DNA of 64,000 bases from Rhodoblastus acidophilus (GCF_009720655.1 NZ_WNKS01000003.1:1-64000); one strand, 5' to 3'. Positions 33,601 through 41,380 are shown, counted from the first letter of the stretch. Notes: generated from the letters alone by a model not told the origin. Numbers and translations are program-made.

Positions 33601-34619
33601 ACCTTGACCGCCGCAAGGCCCGCGACGTCCGAGGACGACAGCAGCGCAATGTCGTCGGTCGAAAGCGCCTTGATCTGCGCCGCCGTGAGCGCCGCGACCT
33701 GCGCGGAGCCCAGCGCCGCGGCCTGTTCGGTGGTCAGGGCGACGATCTGCGCGGTGGTCATCGCGGCGATCTTGGCGGCCGAAAGGCTCGCCACGCTCGC
33801 CGTCGACAGCAGCGCGACGGCGGCGGTCGACAGCGATCTGAGCTGCGTCGGCGAGAGCGCCGCCACTTGCGCGGAGCCGAGCGCCGTCGTCTGGTCGGTG
33901 CTCAGCGCGGCGATCTCCACCGCGTTCAGCCTGGCGATGGCCGCCGTCGACAGGGCGGCGATCTGGTCGGTCGAGAGCAAGGCGATGTTGCTGGAGCCCA
34001 GATAGGCGATTTGCGTGGCGCCCATCGCGGCGAGCTGGGCGGTTCCCAGCGCCTGGACCTGGTCCGAGGTCATGGCCGAGGTCTGGGCGATGGTCAGCGC
34101 GGCGGCCTGCCGGGTGGTCAAGGCGGCGAACCCGGCGGAGCCCAGGGCGGCGACCTGTCCGGCGCTAAGGGCCCCGAGGACGCCGGGGCCAAGGGCGGCG
34201 ACCTGCGCGGTGGAGAGCGCCGCGATGTCATCCGTGCTCATGGCCCGGATCTGCCCGATCGTCAGGGCTTGAACCTGTGAGGTTCCGAGCGCGGCGGTCT
34301 GATCCGTGCCCAGCGCCGCGATGTCGGTCGCTGAAAGCGCCGCGACCTGCGCGCTCTTCAGGCCCGCGATCTCCTCGGTGGTCAAGGCCTGGGTCTGGGC
34401 GGACGACAGTCCTGTGATCGCCGCGATGGAGACGGCGCTGATCTGCGGGGCGGAGAATGCCGCGATCTGCTGGGTTCCAAACGCCGCGATCTGCGCCCTG
34501 GTCAGGGCGGAGGCCTGGCTGGTGCTCAGGCTCGCGACGTCGTCAGTCGTCAAGGCCGCGATCACGGCGGTGGAAAGCGCCGAAATCCTGGCGTTGGAAA
34601 GGGAGGAGACAAGGGTCAT
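30615..34619 (-). CDS. Giant octapeptide-repeat protein, about 166 tandem 8-residue units
   Basis: A 1334-residue protein built almost entirely of 8-residue units of the form [ST][TSA][AD]Q[IV]AAL (for example STAQIAAL, TTDQTAAL, GSAQVAAL). The repeats start at residue ~5 and run to the last 15 residues. Leu is fixed every eighth position and Ile/Val/Ala three before it. There are few charged residues and one Cys, with rare Trp (ALNAWQIQ, LGWWQLPH). Larger blocks of 24 to 34 units recur with variation, pointing to growth by unequal recombination. There is no signal peptide or membrane segment. The start has a weak ribosome site and is uncertain. No characterised family is recognised. Confidence 0.75.
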   Translation of the reverse strand: MTLVSSLSNARISALSTAVIAALTTDDVASLSTSQASALTRAQIAAFGTQQIAAFSAPQISAVSIAAITGLSSAQTQALTTEEIAGLKSAQVAALSATDIAALGTDQTAALGTSQVQALTIGQIRAMSTDDIAALSTAQVAALGPGVLGALSAGQVAALGSAGFAALTTRQAAALTIAQTSAMTSDQVQALGTAQLAAMGATQIAYLGSSNIALLSTDQIAALSTAAIARLNAVEIAALSTDQTTALGSAQVAALSPTQLRSLSTAAVALLSTASVASLSAAKIAAMTTAQIVALTTEQAAALGSAQVAALTAAQIKALSTDDIALLSSSDVAGLAAVKVSAMSTAQIAALTTDVIAALSNSQITGLTAAQIAILSTDQAAALTSSQAQALSATQIKAMNTADLATFSTLEIAALSAGAIAALNSDQIVGLGTDDVAALTTRQAAALTGAQLAALTTDEAQALGTAQVHALSGAQVAALGSANVAVLRTAQIAALSTSAVARLSAAEIAALSTDQAMALGSAQFAALTPAQIGALRTDTVALLSTTQIASLSAAKFAALTTAQVGALTTDQTIALGSAQIGALSAAQVRAMRTDDVALLSSSQFAGLAPARMSALSTAQIVALSTEVIAALNVSQTAAMGTAQIAALTTDETQALGTAQIHALGAAQAAALGAAQIAVLFASQVSALSNAAVAGLTTAQVDALTPDQALALGTSQLHGLSATQAAALGSDTLSVLQPNQIAALSNAAVAGLTTAQVAALSLDQAMALGSAQMAALTTAQVGALGTEAVALLSTAQVAGLAPAKMAALTTAQVAALNLDVLASLSNAQTAALTTGQIAALTLDEAQALGTNQVHALSAAQAAALGSAAVAALQPDRIAALSNAALSGLTTAQIAALSADQTAALGCAQVAALATAQIAALDADDVASLSSAQFAALATSTIALLSTAQVAALNLEVVSALTGAQTSALTATQIAALTPDQNAALNDSQRSALLATQINGMSTAEVAALSNAQIALLGTASVARLGTDQIAALGSSNIAALSDDQVAALTTGQLAALTTQEARALGTAQVGVLSAAQAAALGAGAIAVMGTGQIAALSTAAVSGLTNAQVAALTTDQTAALTADQLQALSPAAIGSLSTNDIATLNAWQIQALSSAEVGALAAGQIGVLSSDQTAALSTSQVSALGWWQLPHLSASALGAFSDTQVSALSLGAIVGLKSAQVSALSTLQVSGLGAGQIGAMSSAEIAALTTAQVGVLTPEQTGALTSSQIGAMSTASFDALSTADLAAISAQAVAGLTTAELASLSTEQALAFTNTQLQAMTNAQAAIIMAAYGDV

Positions 34620-34701
34620 CGGTCGCGCTGTGCTCGTCAGGGGCGCAATTCACCGAAGCGCGGCGGGCGCGATGCTCATCGTCCTTCCCAGGCCCGGCTC
34701 G

Positions 34702-34773
34702 CGCCGCGTTAGCGATTCCGGCGCGCGCCGCGCCAGCGATTCCGCCTCTCGCCGCGCGAGCGAGTCCGGGGCG
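34702..34773. repeat. Three tandem 24-bp repeats upstream of the octapeptide-repeat gene
   Basis: Three consecutive 24-bp units (CGCCGCGTTAGCGATTCCGG and variants) lie 83 bases before the giant gene's start. On the minus strand, in the same frame as that gene, they read as Arg-rich octads (ESLARRAP, ESLTRREP). A TGA at 34650-34652 separates them from the coding region. The unit length equals the codon length of one octapeptide. Confidence 0.75.
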
Positions 34774-35013
34774 CCCCGGGCGGCGTCCAAGCATGCAACT
34801 TAAGATTGTATTCTCATAAAGGGTTAACAAATCGTTACAGCTCGTCGCAAGCGCCGCTCCGCTCACCAAATCTTGATCGCCGCGACGGGCGGGCTGGCGT
34901 TGGAAATCGCCCTTTCCACGGCCAGATGGAGAAAGGAGGCGTCGCGCTTCCCCAGTTTTGACGCGATCGAACCTTGCATGCGGATGACGCCGCAGCCTTG
35001 AGGGGAGCAGGCT

Positions 35014-35769
35014 TTGAGATACTCTTGGCCCTTGGCGCTGAGCCTGCTTGTTCCCGGCGTCGTAGCGGCGCAGGGGCTGATGTCGGGCGTGGACCTCACC
35101 ACGCCCGCCTTCACCGCCGCCGAGGTGTCGCGCGCACAGGTTGAAGAGAGGATCGCGCAAGGCGGACCCGTCGATCTCTCCGACAAGAGCCTGAACGGGC
35201 TCGATCTTTCCGGGCTTGACCTTTCCGGCGCCAATCTGCGGGCGGCGCGGCTCAACCGCGCCCGTCTGCGCGAGACGAAACTCGCGGGCGCGACGCTCGA
35301 TCAGGTGTGGATGCTGAAGGCCGATCTGTCCGGCGCCAATCTGAGCGGCGCCAAGCTGTTCGCGACGCAGGCGATGGGCGCGATTTTCGACCGCGCCGAT
35401 CTTTCGCGCGCGAGGCTCGCGGGGGATTTTTCCAACGCCAGTTTCAAGGGCGCCGACTTTTCGAATGCCGACGCCTCCGCCGACATGCGCAACCAGTCGA
35501 TGGGGCTGATGCATGCGGTGATGCGCTCGGCCGATCTGTCCGGCGCCAAGGGGATTCGCGCCAACTTTTCGCGGGTCGACCTGCAATTCGCCAATCTGAG
35601 CAAAGCGGATTTTTCCGGCGCCGATCTGTTTCGCGCCGACGCCTCCGGCGCCGATCTGCGCGGCGCCAGTTTTGTCGGCGCCCGGACCGAAGAGATGGAC
35701 ATTGCGGGCGCGCGCATCGACGCGGATATCGCGGGCGCCGCCAACCGCGACCGGGCGCGGCGCGACTGA
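35014..35769 (+). CDS. Exported pentapeptide-repeat protein
   Basis: A 251-residue protein with a signal peptide (residues 1-19, ending VVAAQG) and about 25 pentapeptide repeats of the A(D/N)LSG type (LDLSGLDLSGANL, ADLSGANLSGAKL, ADFSGADLFRADA). Such repeats fold as a right-handed square beta helix. The function is usually unknown. The start is TTG with AGGGGAG eight bases upstream. It is divergent from the octapeptide-repeat gene, so two repeat proteins of different period sit head-to-head. Confidence 0.82.
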   Translation: MRYSWPLALSLLVPGVVAAQGLMSGVDLTTPAFTAAEVSRAQVEERIAQGGPVDLSDKSLNGLDLSGLDLSGANLRAARLNRARLRETKLAGATLDQVWMLKADLSGANLSGAKLFATQAMGAIFDRADLSRARLAGDFSNASFKGADFSNADASADMRNQSMGLMHAVMRSADLSGAKGIRANFSRVDLQFANLSKADFSGADLFRADASGADLRGASFVGARTEEMDIAGARIDADIAGAANRDRARRD

Positions 35770-35790
35770 GGGCTTTAGTCTTCTGTTTCT

Positions 35791-35840
35791 GCGCGTTTTC
35801 TTAACGCGAACCGGCATCCACTTCGCTCAAAAACGCGTTA
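35791..35840. repeat. Dispersed repeat R2, copy 3
   Basis: Core GCGAACCGGCATCCACTTCG within a short inverted pair (GCGTTTTC/AAAAACGCG). Its right end holds the TTA that is the TAA stop of the DUF2380 gene on the minus strand. Confidence 0.75.
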
Positions 35841-36320
35841 GGGTTGTGCGCGCAACACATATTCCTTGAGGAGATATTTCAGGCCGCGGCTCCAGCTTTC
35901 GTCCGTGTTGCCGCGAATGTCGACGCTGCCGGCCTTCACCACCTGTCCGGTGTCGGCGTCCTCGATTCGTATGTTGATGTTGAGGATGAGGTTGCTGACC
36001 TTTTGCGCCCAGGCGACCACCGCATATTTGGCCCCGGCTTTTTTCGCCAGATCCATTTCGCAGCCGTTGCAATCGTGGATGTCGCGCACGGCCGAAATGT
36101 CGGCGGCGATCGGCGCGAGATCGACCGGCTGGTACTGGCCCGAATCCGCCAGCGCCCTGGTCAGCGCGGCGTCCATGTTTTTCAGGCGCGCGGCCTCTTC
36201 CGGCGACGTGGGTTCCGGTGAGGAATTGACGAACACGGCGGGAAACACGGCGGTGGGCGCCGCGTGGGCGGACAGGGGCAGGGCGGCGACGAGCGCCAGC
36301 AGCAGGACGATGATACCCAT
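35838..36320 (-). CDS. DUF2380-like exported protein
   Basis: A 160-residue periplasmic protein. The signal peptide spans residues 1-20 (LLLALVAALPLSAHAA). The mature domain (AVFPAVFVNSSPEP, ALADSGQYQPVDLAP, AGAKYAVVAWAQKVSNLILN, IEDADTGQVV) matches the DUF2380/DUF3280 family, which often sits near quinoprotein or transporter genes. It carries a CNGC pair. Function is unknown. The ribosome site GGAGGAG is strong. Confidence 0.72.
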   Translation of the reverse strand: MGIIVLLLALVAALPLSAHAAPTAVFPAVFVNSSPEPTSPEEAARLKNMDAALTRALADSGQYQPVDLAPIAADISAVRDIHDCNGCEMDLAKKAGAKYAVVAWAQKVSNLILNINIRIEDADTGQVVKAGSVDIRGNTDESWSRGLKYLLKEYVLRAQP

Positions 36321-36378
36321 GACTCCTCCATTCCTGAATGCAATACGAAATGGCGCGGTTGTTCCAGCGTCTTCATGC

Positions 36379-36629
36379 CGTCATTGCGAGCGAAGCGAAG
36401 CCATCCAGGCGCATCCGCTCGTCCAGGGAGACTGATACGATTTCCGAAGGATCAGTTCGGAAATCGTATTCCGCTCGCGCGGAAATCCGCCCTTCGCCTG
36501 AAGGGTTTCCGCGCGATTTCGTTTTCGCGGATCGCGAAGCGATCTTGCGGAAACCGTATGAGTTGCGCTCCCCGGCCAGATCCGTCGCTCGTGCGAGTCC
36601 TGGATGGCTTCGCTTCGCTCGCAATGACG
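36379..36629. repeat. Repeat R3 inverted pair, interrupted by R1 copy D
   Basis: The left arm CGTCATTGCGAGCGAAGCGA (continuing to GCCATCCAGG) and the right arm, its reverse complement, form a 31-bp inverted repeat. The related pair at 41381-41506 has a ~66-bp loop. Here the loop is larger because it contains the whole of R1 copy D. Confidence 0.85.
36433..36561. repeat. Repeat R1 (MITE-like), copy D
   Basis: A 129-bp copy flanked by TGA on both sides, inserted in the loop of an R3 inverted pair. It is the only copy here with the TGA/TGA pair. Confidence 0.92.
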
Positions 36630-36672
36630 ATGTGACCGTGTCGCGAAATGAGAAGATCGTCCCTTTATGCGC

Positions 36673-37662
36673 TCATCCCCAGAGTTTCGACTCCGGCGGA
36701 TAGACCACGGAACCGTCGAATTTCAGACCTTCCGGGCGATCCTGCGCCAACAGCAGCGGGCCGTCGAGATCGACGAACCGCGCCCGCGAGGCCAGCAGCA
36801 GGGCCGGGGCCATGGCCAGCGACGAGGCCACCATGCAGCCGACGAACAACCCGAACCCCAGTCTCTCCGCCTCCTCGGCCAGCGCCAGCGCCTCGGTGAG
36901 CCCGCCGGTCTTGTCGAGCTTGATGTTGATGAGGTCGTAGCGGTCGCGCAGGGCGAAAAGACCGGCGCGGTCGTGGACGCTCTCGTCGGCGCAGACGGGG
37001 ACGGGGCGGGGACCGGCGAGCGCGTCATCCTCGCCGGCGGGCAGGGGCTGTTCGATCAGCGCGACCCCGGTCTTTTCGCAGGCGTCGAAAAATTCCGCCA
37101 AGTCCTCCGGGCGCCAGGCCTCGTTGGCGTCGGCGATCAGCTCCGCCTCGGGCGCCGCCGCGCGCACCGCGAAAAGCCGCGCCGGATCGCCGGCGCCCGC
37201 AAGCTTCACTTTTAGAACCGGGCGTTCCGAGGCCTCACGCGCCGCGCGCGCCATCTCCTCCGGCGTTCCCACCGAAAGCGTGTAGGCGGTGACGCAAGGC
37301 GACAGACGCGACAGACCGGCCATCTGCCAGGCCGGAACGCCCGTCAGCTTGGCCTCCAGATCCCACAGCGCGCAATCCAGCGCGTTGCGGGCGGCGCCAG
37401 GCGGCAGCAGGTTTTGCAGGGCGAAGCGGTCGGCGCCGGCCTCCACCGCGGTCCGAGCCCCGTCGATTTGCTCCAGCACGCTGTCGACGCTTTCGCCATA
37501 GCGCGCGTAGGGCGTGCATTCGCCGCGCCCGCGAAAAATCCCCTGGGTCAGTTCGGCGACCACCACGCGCGCTTCCGTCTTGGCGCCGCGCGAGATCACA
37601 AAAGGTTTTGTTAACGTAAAATTTTGCGGGGCGGCGTAGAGTCGTCGGGGCGAAGGGGTCAT
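36673..37662 (-). CDS. Enolase-superfamily dipeptide epimerase
   Basis: A 329-residue enzyme of the muconate-lactonizing/enolase superfamily, closest by eye to L-Ala-D/L-Glu epimerases used in recycling cell-wall peptides. Catalytic Lys pair is in LKVKLAG, metal ligands are the acids in DANEAW, EQPL and ADES, and the second Lys is in NIKLDKTGG. The substrate loop near the N-terminus is GRGECTPYARYGE. The start is ATG in the gap shared with the divergent mla operon. Which dipeptide it uses is not certain. Confidence 0.82.
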   Translation of the reverse strand: MTPSPRRLYAAPQNFTLTKPFVISRGAKTEARVVVAELTQGIFRGRGECTPYARYGESVDSVLEQIDGARTAVEAGADRFALQNLLPPGAARNALDCALWDLEAKLTGVPAWQMAGLSRLSPCVTAYTLSVGTPEEMARAAREASERPVLKVKLAGAGDPARLFAVRAAAPEAELIADANEAWRPEDLAEFFDACEKTGVALIEQPLPAGEDDALAGPRPVPVCADESVHDRAGLFALRDRYDLINIKLDKTGGLTEALALAEEAERLGFGLFVGCMVASSLAMAPALLLASRARFVDLDGPLLLAQDRPEGLKFDGSVVYPPESKLWG

Positions 37663-37741
37663 GCGGGCTTTCGTTCGGCCGCTTTGCCAACAGGCGGCGG
37701 CTTGATGTATTGGGTCTTTCAGCAAACCAGAGTCGCGGGAA

Positions 37742-38884
37742 ATGTCAAAGCCGCCAAATCTCCCCGAATTTTCGGTGGAAACGGATGGGAACGAGGTCCG
37801 CGTGCTGTTGCGCGGCGCCTGGACCATTTCCGCCTCCCGCGCGCTGGAGGAAGCGGCGCAAAACCTCGTCGGCGCGGCCGGAAGCGCGCGCAGCGCCCGA
37901 ATCGATTTTACCGGCGTCAGCCGCCTCGACACCGCCGGCGCCTGGCTGATCGACAAGGCGCGCCAGAAAATGGCCGCCGCGGGCGTGGCGGCGGATTTCG
38001 ACGGGGTCGGTCCGGAAGACGCCATTTTGCTGCGCGAGGCGGCGTTCCGGCCCTTCGAGGCCGACAAGGCGCCCCGCTCCAACCCGCTGATGGACATGCT
38101 GGTCGCCCTGGGCGTGTGGAGCGGCTGGATCGGCCGCCAGATTTATGGCGGCGTCTCCTTTCTCGGCGAACTCGCCTTCACCGCGCTCAAGGTGCTGGTC
38201 CGGCCCAAGGCCATGCGGCCGACCTCGATGGTGTTTCACCTCGAAAATTTCGCCCTGCGCGCGGTGCCGATCATCGCCACCATGAATTTTCTGGTCGGCT
38301 GCATCGTGGCGCAGCAGGGTATTTTTCAACTGCGTCGCTTCGGCGCCTCGACCTACGCCACCGACATGCTCGGCATTCTGGTGCTGCGCGAAATGGGCGT
38401 GCTGCTGACCTCCATCATGGTCGCGGGCCGCTCGGGCTCCGCCATCACCGCCGAACTCGGCTCGATGAAGATGCGCGAGGAGATCGACGCGCTCAAGGTG
38501 ATGGGCGTTTCGCCGATGGAAGTGCTGGTCATGCCGCGCATGATGGCGCTGATCATCGCCCTGCCGCTCCTCACCGTCATCGGCGATTTTTCGGCCCTGT
38601 TCGGCGGGATGGTCACCTCCTATCTCTACAATGGCGTGAGTCCGCAGGTGTTCGCCGAGCGCCTCCAATACGCCATCGGCATGCACACCTTTCTCGCCGG
38701 ATTGATCAAGGCGCCGTTCATGGCGATGGTGATCGGCATGATCGCCACCATCGAGGGGTTCAGGGTCGAGGGCTCCGCGGAATCCTTGGGGCGCCGGGTG
38801 ACGGCGTCGGTGGTCAATTCGATTTTCATGGTGATCTTTCTCGATGGACTCTTCGCCATTTTCTTCGCCGCCATCCGCTACTAG
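37742..38884 (+). CDS. mlaE: MlaE-type lipid transport permease with N-terminal STAS domain
   Basis: A 380-residue protein. Residues ~10-100 form a STAS domain (FTGVSRLDTAGAWLIDKA), here fused to the permease, whereas E. coli has a separate MlaB. Residues ~120-380 form the MlaE/YrbE permease with five or six membrane helices and the typical GRSGSAITAELGSMKMREEIDAL segment, where EEIDAL couples to the ATPase. It works with the ATPase, MCE protein and lipoprotein that follow, moving phospholipids between the membranes. Overlaps the ATPase gene by 41 bases. Confidence 0.93.
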   Translation: MSKPPNLPEFSVETDGNEVRVLLRGAWTISASRALEEAAQNLVGAAGSARSARIDFTGVSRLDTAGAWLIDKARQKMAAAGVAADFDGVGPEDAILLREAAFRPFEADKAPRSNPLMDMLVALGVWSGWIGRQIYGGVSFLGELAFTALKVLVRPKAMRPTSMVFHLENFALRAVPIIATMNFLVGCIVAQQGIFQLRRFGASTYATDMLGILVLREMGVLLTSIMVAGRSGSAITAELGSMKMREEIDALKVMGVSPMEVLVMPRMMALIIALPLLTVIGDFSALFGGMVTSYLYNGVSPQVFAERLQYAIGMHTFLAGLIKAPFMAMVIGMIATIEGFRVEGSAESLGRRVTASVVNSIFMVIFLDGLFAIFFAAIRY

Positions 38885-39707
38885 AGCGGACAGCGCGCCG
38901 ATCATCCGCGTGCGCGGGCTGGACGTGGCCTTTGGCGCGAAACAGGTGCTGAAGGGCCTCGATCTCGATGTCGCGCCCGGCGAAGTTTTGGGGTTTGTCG
39001 GCGGGTCGGGGCAGGGCAAGTCGGTGCTCACCCGCACGATCCTCGGCCTCAACCGCAAACAGGCCGGGACCATCGAAGTTTTTGGCGAGAACCTGGATCG
39101 CATGTCGCCGGGCGGCCATCGCGCGCTGGAGCGGCGCTGGGGCGTGATGTTCCAGGGCGGCGCGCTGTTTTCCAGCCTGACGGTGCGCCAGAACATCCAG
39201 GCGCCGATGCGGGAATATTTAAGACTGTCGCAGGGGCTGATGGACGAACTGGCGTCGCTGAAACTCAAGCTGGTCGGCCTGCCGCAGGACGCGGCCGAAA
39301 AATTCCCGTCGCAATTGTCGGGCGGCATGGTCAAGCGCGCGGCCCTGGCGCGGGCGCTGGCGCTCGACCCGGAACTGCTGTTCCTGGACGAGCCGACCTC
39401 CGGCCTCGATCCGATCGGCGCCGCCGAATTCGATGACCTGATTGCCACACTGCAGAAAACATTGGGCCTGACCGTGTTCATGGTCACCCATGATCTCGAC
39501 AGCCTCACCTCGATATGCGACACAATTGCGGCCTTGGCTGATGGCCGGGTGATCGCTCACGGGCCGCTCTCCGCCATGCTCGCCTCTGACCACCCGTGGT
39601 TGCGGGCTTATTTCCATGGCAAGAGGGCGCGAGCGGTCGTGACGGCGGATGAACTTTTGGGTGCAAGCGGCCTGGATGAGCCAGCCATGACCGGCGACGG
39701 GAGCTGA
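38844..39707 (+). CDS. mlaF: MlaF-type ABC transporter ATPase
   Basis: A 287-residue ABC ATPase. Walker A is GGSGQGKS, the signature motif is LSGGMVKR, Walker B is LLFLDEPTSGLD and the switch His is in MVTHDLDS. The DEPTSGLDPIGA segment is typical of MlaF. It powers the STAS-permease. The C-terminal tail (about 255-287) could mediate dimer contacts as in MlaF. The start ATG lies within the end of the permease gene. Confidence 0.93.
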   Translation: MDSSPFSSPPSATRADSAPIIRVRGLDVAFGAKQVLKGLDLDVAPGEVLGFVGGSGQGKSVLTRTILGLNRKQAGTIEVFGENLDRMSPGGHRALERRWGVMFQGGALFSSLTVRQNIQAPMREYLRLSQGLMDELASLKLKLVGLPQDAAEKFPSQLSGGMVKRAALARALALDPELLFLDEPTSGLDPIGAAEFDDLIATLQKTLGLTVFMVTHDLDSLTSICDTIAALADGRVIAHGPLSAMLASDHPWLRAYFHGKRARAVVTADELLGASGLDEPAMTGDGS

Positions 39708-39712
39708 CGCGC

Positions 39713-40609
39713 ATGGAGACGCGCGCCAATTACGCCTTGATGGGCCTGTTCACGCTGGCGGTGATCCTCGGCGGCTTCGGTTTCGCCTGGTGGTTCGCCA
39801 GTTCGGGCAAGACCACGGCCACCCGAAGCTACCAGGTCTATTTCACCGGATCGGTCTCCGGCCTGTCCACCGGCGCCTATGTCCTGTTCAACGGTTTGCG
39901 CGTCGGCGAGGTGCGCGACCTGGGCCTGCGTCCCGACGATCCCAGCAAGGTTTATGCGATCATCGAGGTGGACGCGCGCACGCCGGTCAAGGCCGACACC
40001 AGGGCCCAGCTCGAATATACCGGCCTCACCGGCGTCGCCTCGGTCGCCCTGCTCGGCGGCGCCAAGGACGCGGTGGCGCTGGCGCCGAATTCGGTGATCG
40101 ACGGGGCGCCCTCGCAGATGCAGGACCTGATGTCCGCCGCGCAGCGGCTGGCCGGCAAGATCGACCTTTTCGTCGAAAAGGCGAACCATCTCGTCGACGC
40201 GAATTCCGACAGTCTCACCGCGACGATCAAGAACGTGCAGACGATGACCGCCTCGCTCTCCGAGGCCGCCGACGGCATTCGCAACGTGGTCAAATCAGTG
40301 GACTCGGAAAAGCTGCGCTCCATGCTCACCAATGCCGACAGCGCCATCGCCAAGCTCAACGGGCTGCTCGGCTCGGGCGGCGGCAAGACGGTGCTCACCG
40401 ACATTTCCGACGCCGCCAAGAGCATGCGGAAGCTGGCGGACTCCCTGGCCGATTTTTCGAAAAACGGCTTGAAACAATATGAAAGCCTGGCCGTCGACGG
40501 CCGCCGCACGCTGGAAAGCGTGGACCGGGCGGCGCGCCGGCTGGAAAAAGACCCCCAAAGCCTGTTGTTCGGCCCCAAGGAGCCGCTTCCGGAATATCGT
40601 GGACGGTAA
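39713..40609 (+). CDS. mlaD: MlaD-type MCE-domain protein
   Basis: A 298-residue protein with one N-terminal membrane helix (about 9-28), then one MCE domain (VYFTGSVSGLSTGAYVLFNG as YFTGSVSGLSTG, LEYTGLTGVASVALLGG) and a long helical C-terminal region. MCE proteins form hexameric rings that bind lipid in the periplasm. It starts six bases after mlaF and ends four bases before the lipoprotein gene. Confidence 0.92.
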   Translation: METRANYALMGLFTLAVILGGFGFAWWFASSGKTTATRSYQVYFTGSVSGLSTGAYVLFNGLRVGEVRDLGLRPDDPSKVYAIIEVDARTPVKADTRAQLEYTGLTGVASVALLGGAKDAVALAPNSVIDGAPSQMQDLMSAAQRLAGKIDLFVEKANHLVDANSDSLTATIKNVQTMTASLSEAADGIRNVVKSVDSEKLRSMLTNADSAIAKLNGLLGSGGGKTVLTDISDAAKSMRKLADSLADFSKNGLKQYESLAVDGRRTLESVDRAARRLEKDPQSLLFGPKEPLPEYRGR

Positions 40610-40612
40610 ATT

Positions 40613-41131
40613 GTGACGCGCGCGCCCCTCTATGTCCTGGCTCTGGCGCTCGCTCTGTCGGGCTGCGCCGCGACGCCCAGAAGCTATGATCTGAGCGCCG
40701 CGCCCGGCCGCTCCCTGGCGCGGGGAACGCTGGCGCTCGACATCGTGCGTGTGGAGCCGCCGTTCGACGGCGACGCCATCGTGATTCGCACCACCGATGG
40801 GCTGGAGCGCCTTGGCGGCGCGCAATGGGCCGACGGCCTGCCGCGCCTTGCCCGCAGCCGTGTGGCGGAGAGCCTTGAAAACGCGGGGTGGCGGGTGGGC
40901 GACCTCGGCGGCGTCCGCCTGCGGGTGGAAATCCGGCGATTCGAGATCGATTCTCTGACGCGCGAGGCGCGGGTCGAACTGGCGGCGCAATTCGCCGGCG
41001 GCGCCGCGCGGGTGTTCGTCGCCAGCGAACCCGTGGCCGAAATTTCCGGCGCGCAGCCGGCCATGGCGCTCGACCGCGCTTTTACCCGCGTGCTCGGCGA
41101 TCTCGCGCGCTGGACCGTGTCGGTCCGCTAA
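40613..41131 (+). CDS. ABC-type transport auxiliary lipoprotein
   Basis: A 172-residue lipoprotein with GTG start and lipobox LSGC at residues 15-18. The domain (SYDLSAAPGR, IVRVEPPFDGDAIVIRT, GWRVGDLGGVRLRVEIRRF) matches the PqiC/ABC auxiliary family (PF03886), the outer-membrane partner of MCE systems in many proteobacteria. As the last gene of the mla-type operon it should dock the lipid pathway to the outer membrane. Confidence 0.86.
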   Translation: MTRAPLYVLALALALSGCAATPRSYDLSAAPGRSLARGTLALDIVRVEPPFDGDAIVIRTTDGLERLGGAQWADGLPRLARSRVAESLENAGWRVGDLGGVRLRVEIRRFEIDSLTREARVELAAQFAGGAARVFVASEPVAEISGAQPAMALDRAFTRVLGDLARWTVSVR

Positions 41132-41153
41132 ACTTTTGATCAAGAAAAGAAAA

Positions 41154-41182
41154 CGCCCGCCGGGGGGAGGGTCCGGCGGGCG
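41154..41182 (-). terminator. GC-rich hairpin terminator
   Basis: A perfect 10-bp stem CGCCCGCCGG/CCGGCGGGCG with a 9-base loop, 22 bases after the lipoprotein stop. The T-rich tract (TTTTCTTTTCTTG) follows it only on the minus strand, so it fits a minus-strand terminator best. It may act in both directions. Confidence 0.6.
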
Positions 41183-41380
41183 CATCTGCGAATCGGGGGG
41201 ATGCCCTCTCCCGATCGCTGGGAAAACTTACCCGAACGTCATCTCGTTGGGTCACGCAATATTGATGGCGCCTGAACCATTTGCAAACCCCTATTTTTTG
41301 CATTGCAGCATTGCGCGGCGCGCATGAAGCGGGTGTTGGGACGGGGTTCGCTATCGATGAACTATAATCCACATTCCTGT

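Noticed and set aside
30480-34280. Long plus-strand reading frames opposite the octapeptide-repeat gene
   Set aside because: They mirror the 24-bp repeat on the other strand, giving Arg/Gly/Asp-rich low-complexity peptides with no ribosome site. They are shadows of a GC-rich repeat.
30615-34619. CRISPR-like array suspected from regular 24-bp periodicity
   Set aside because: There are no unique spacers between identical repeats. The period is three times eight and codes for octapeptides in one frame.
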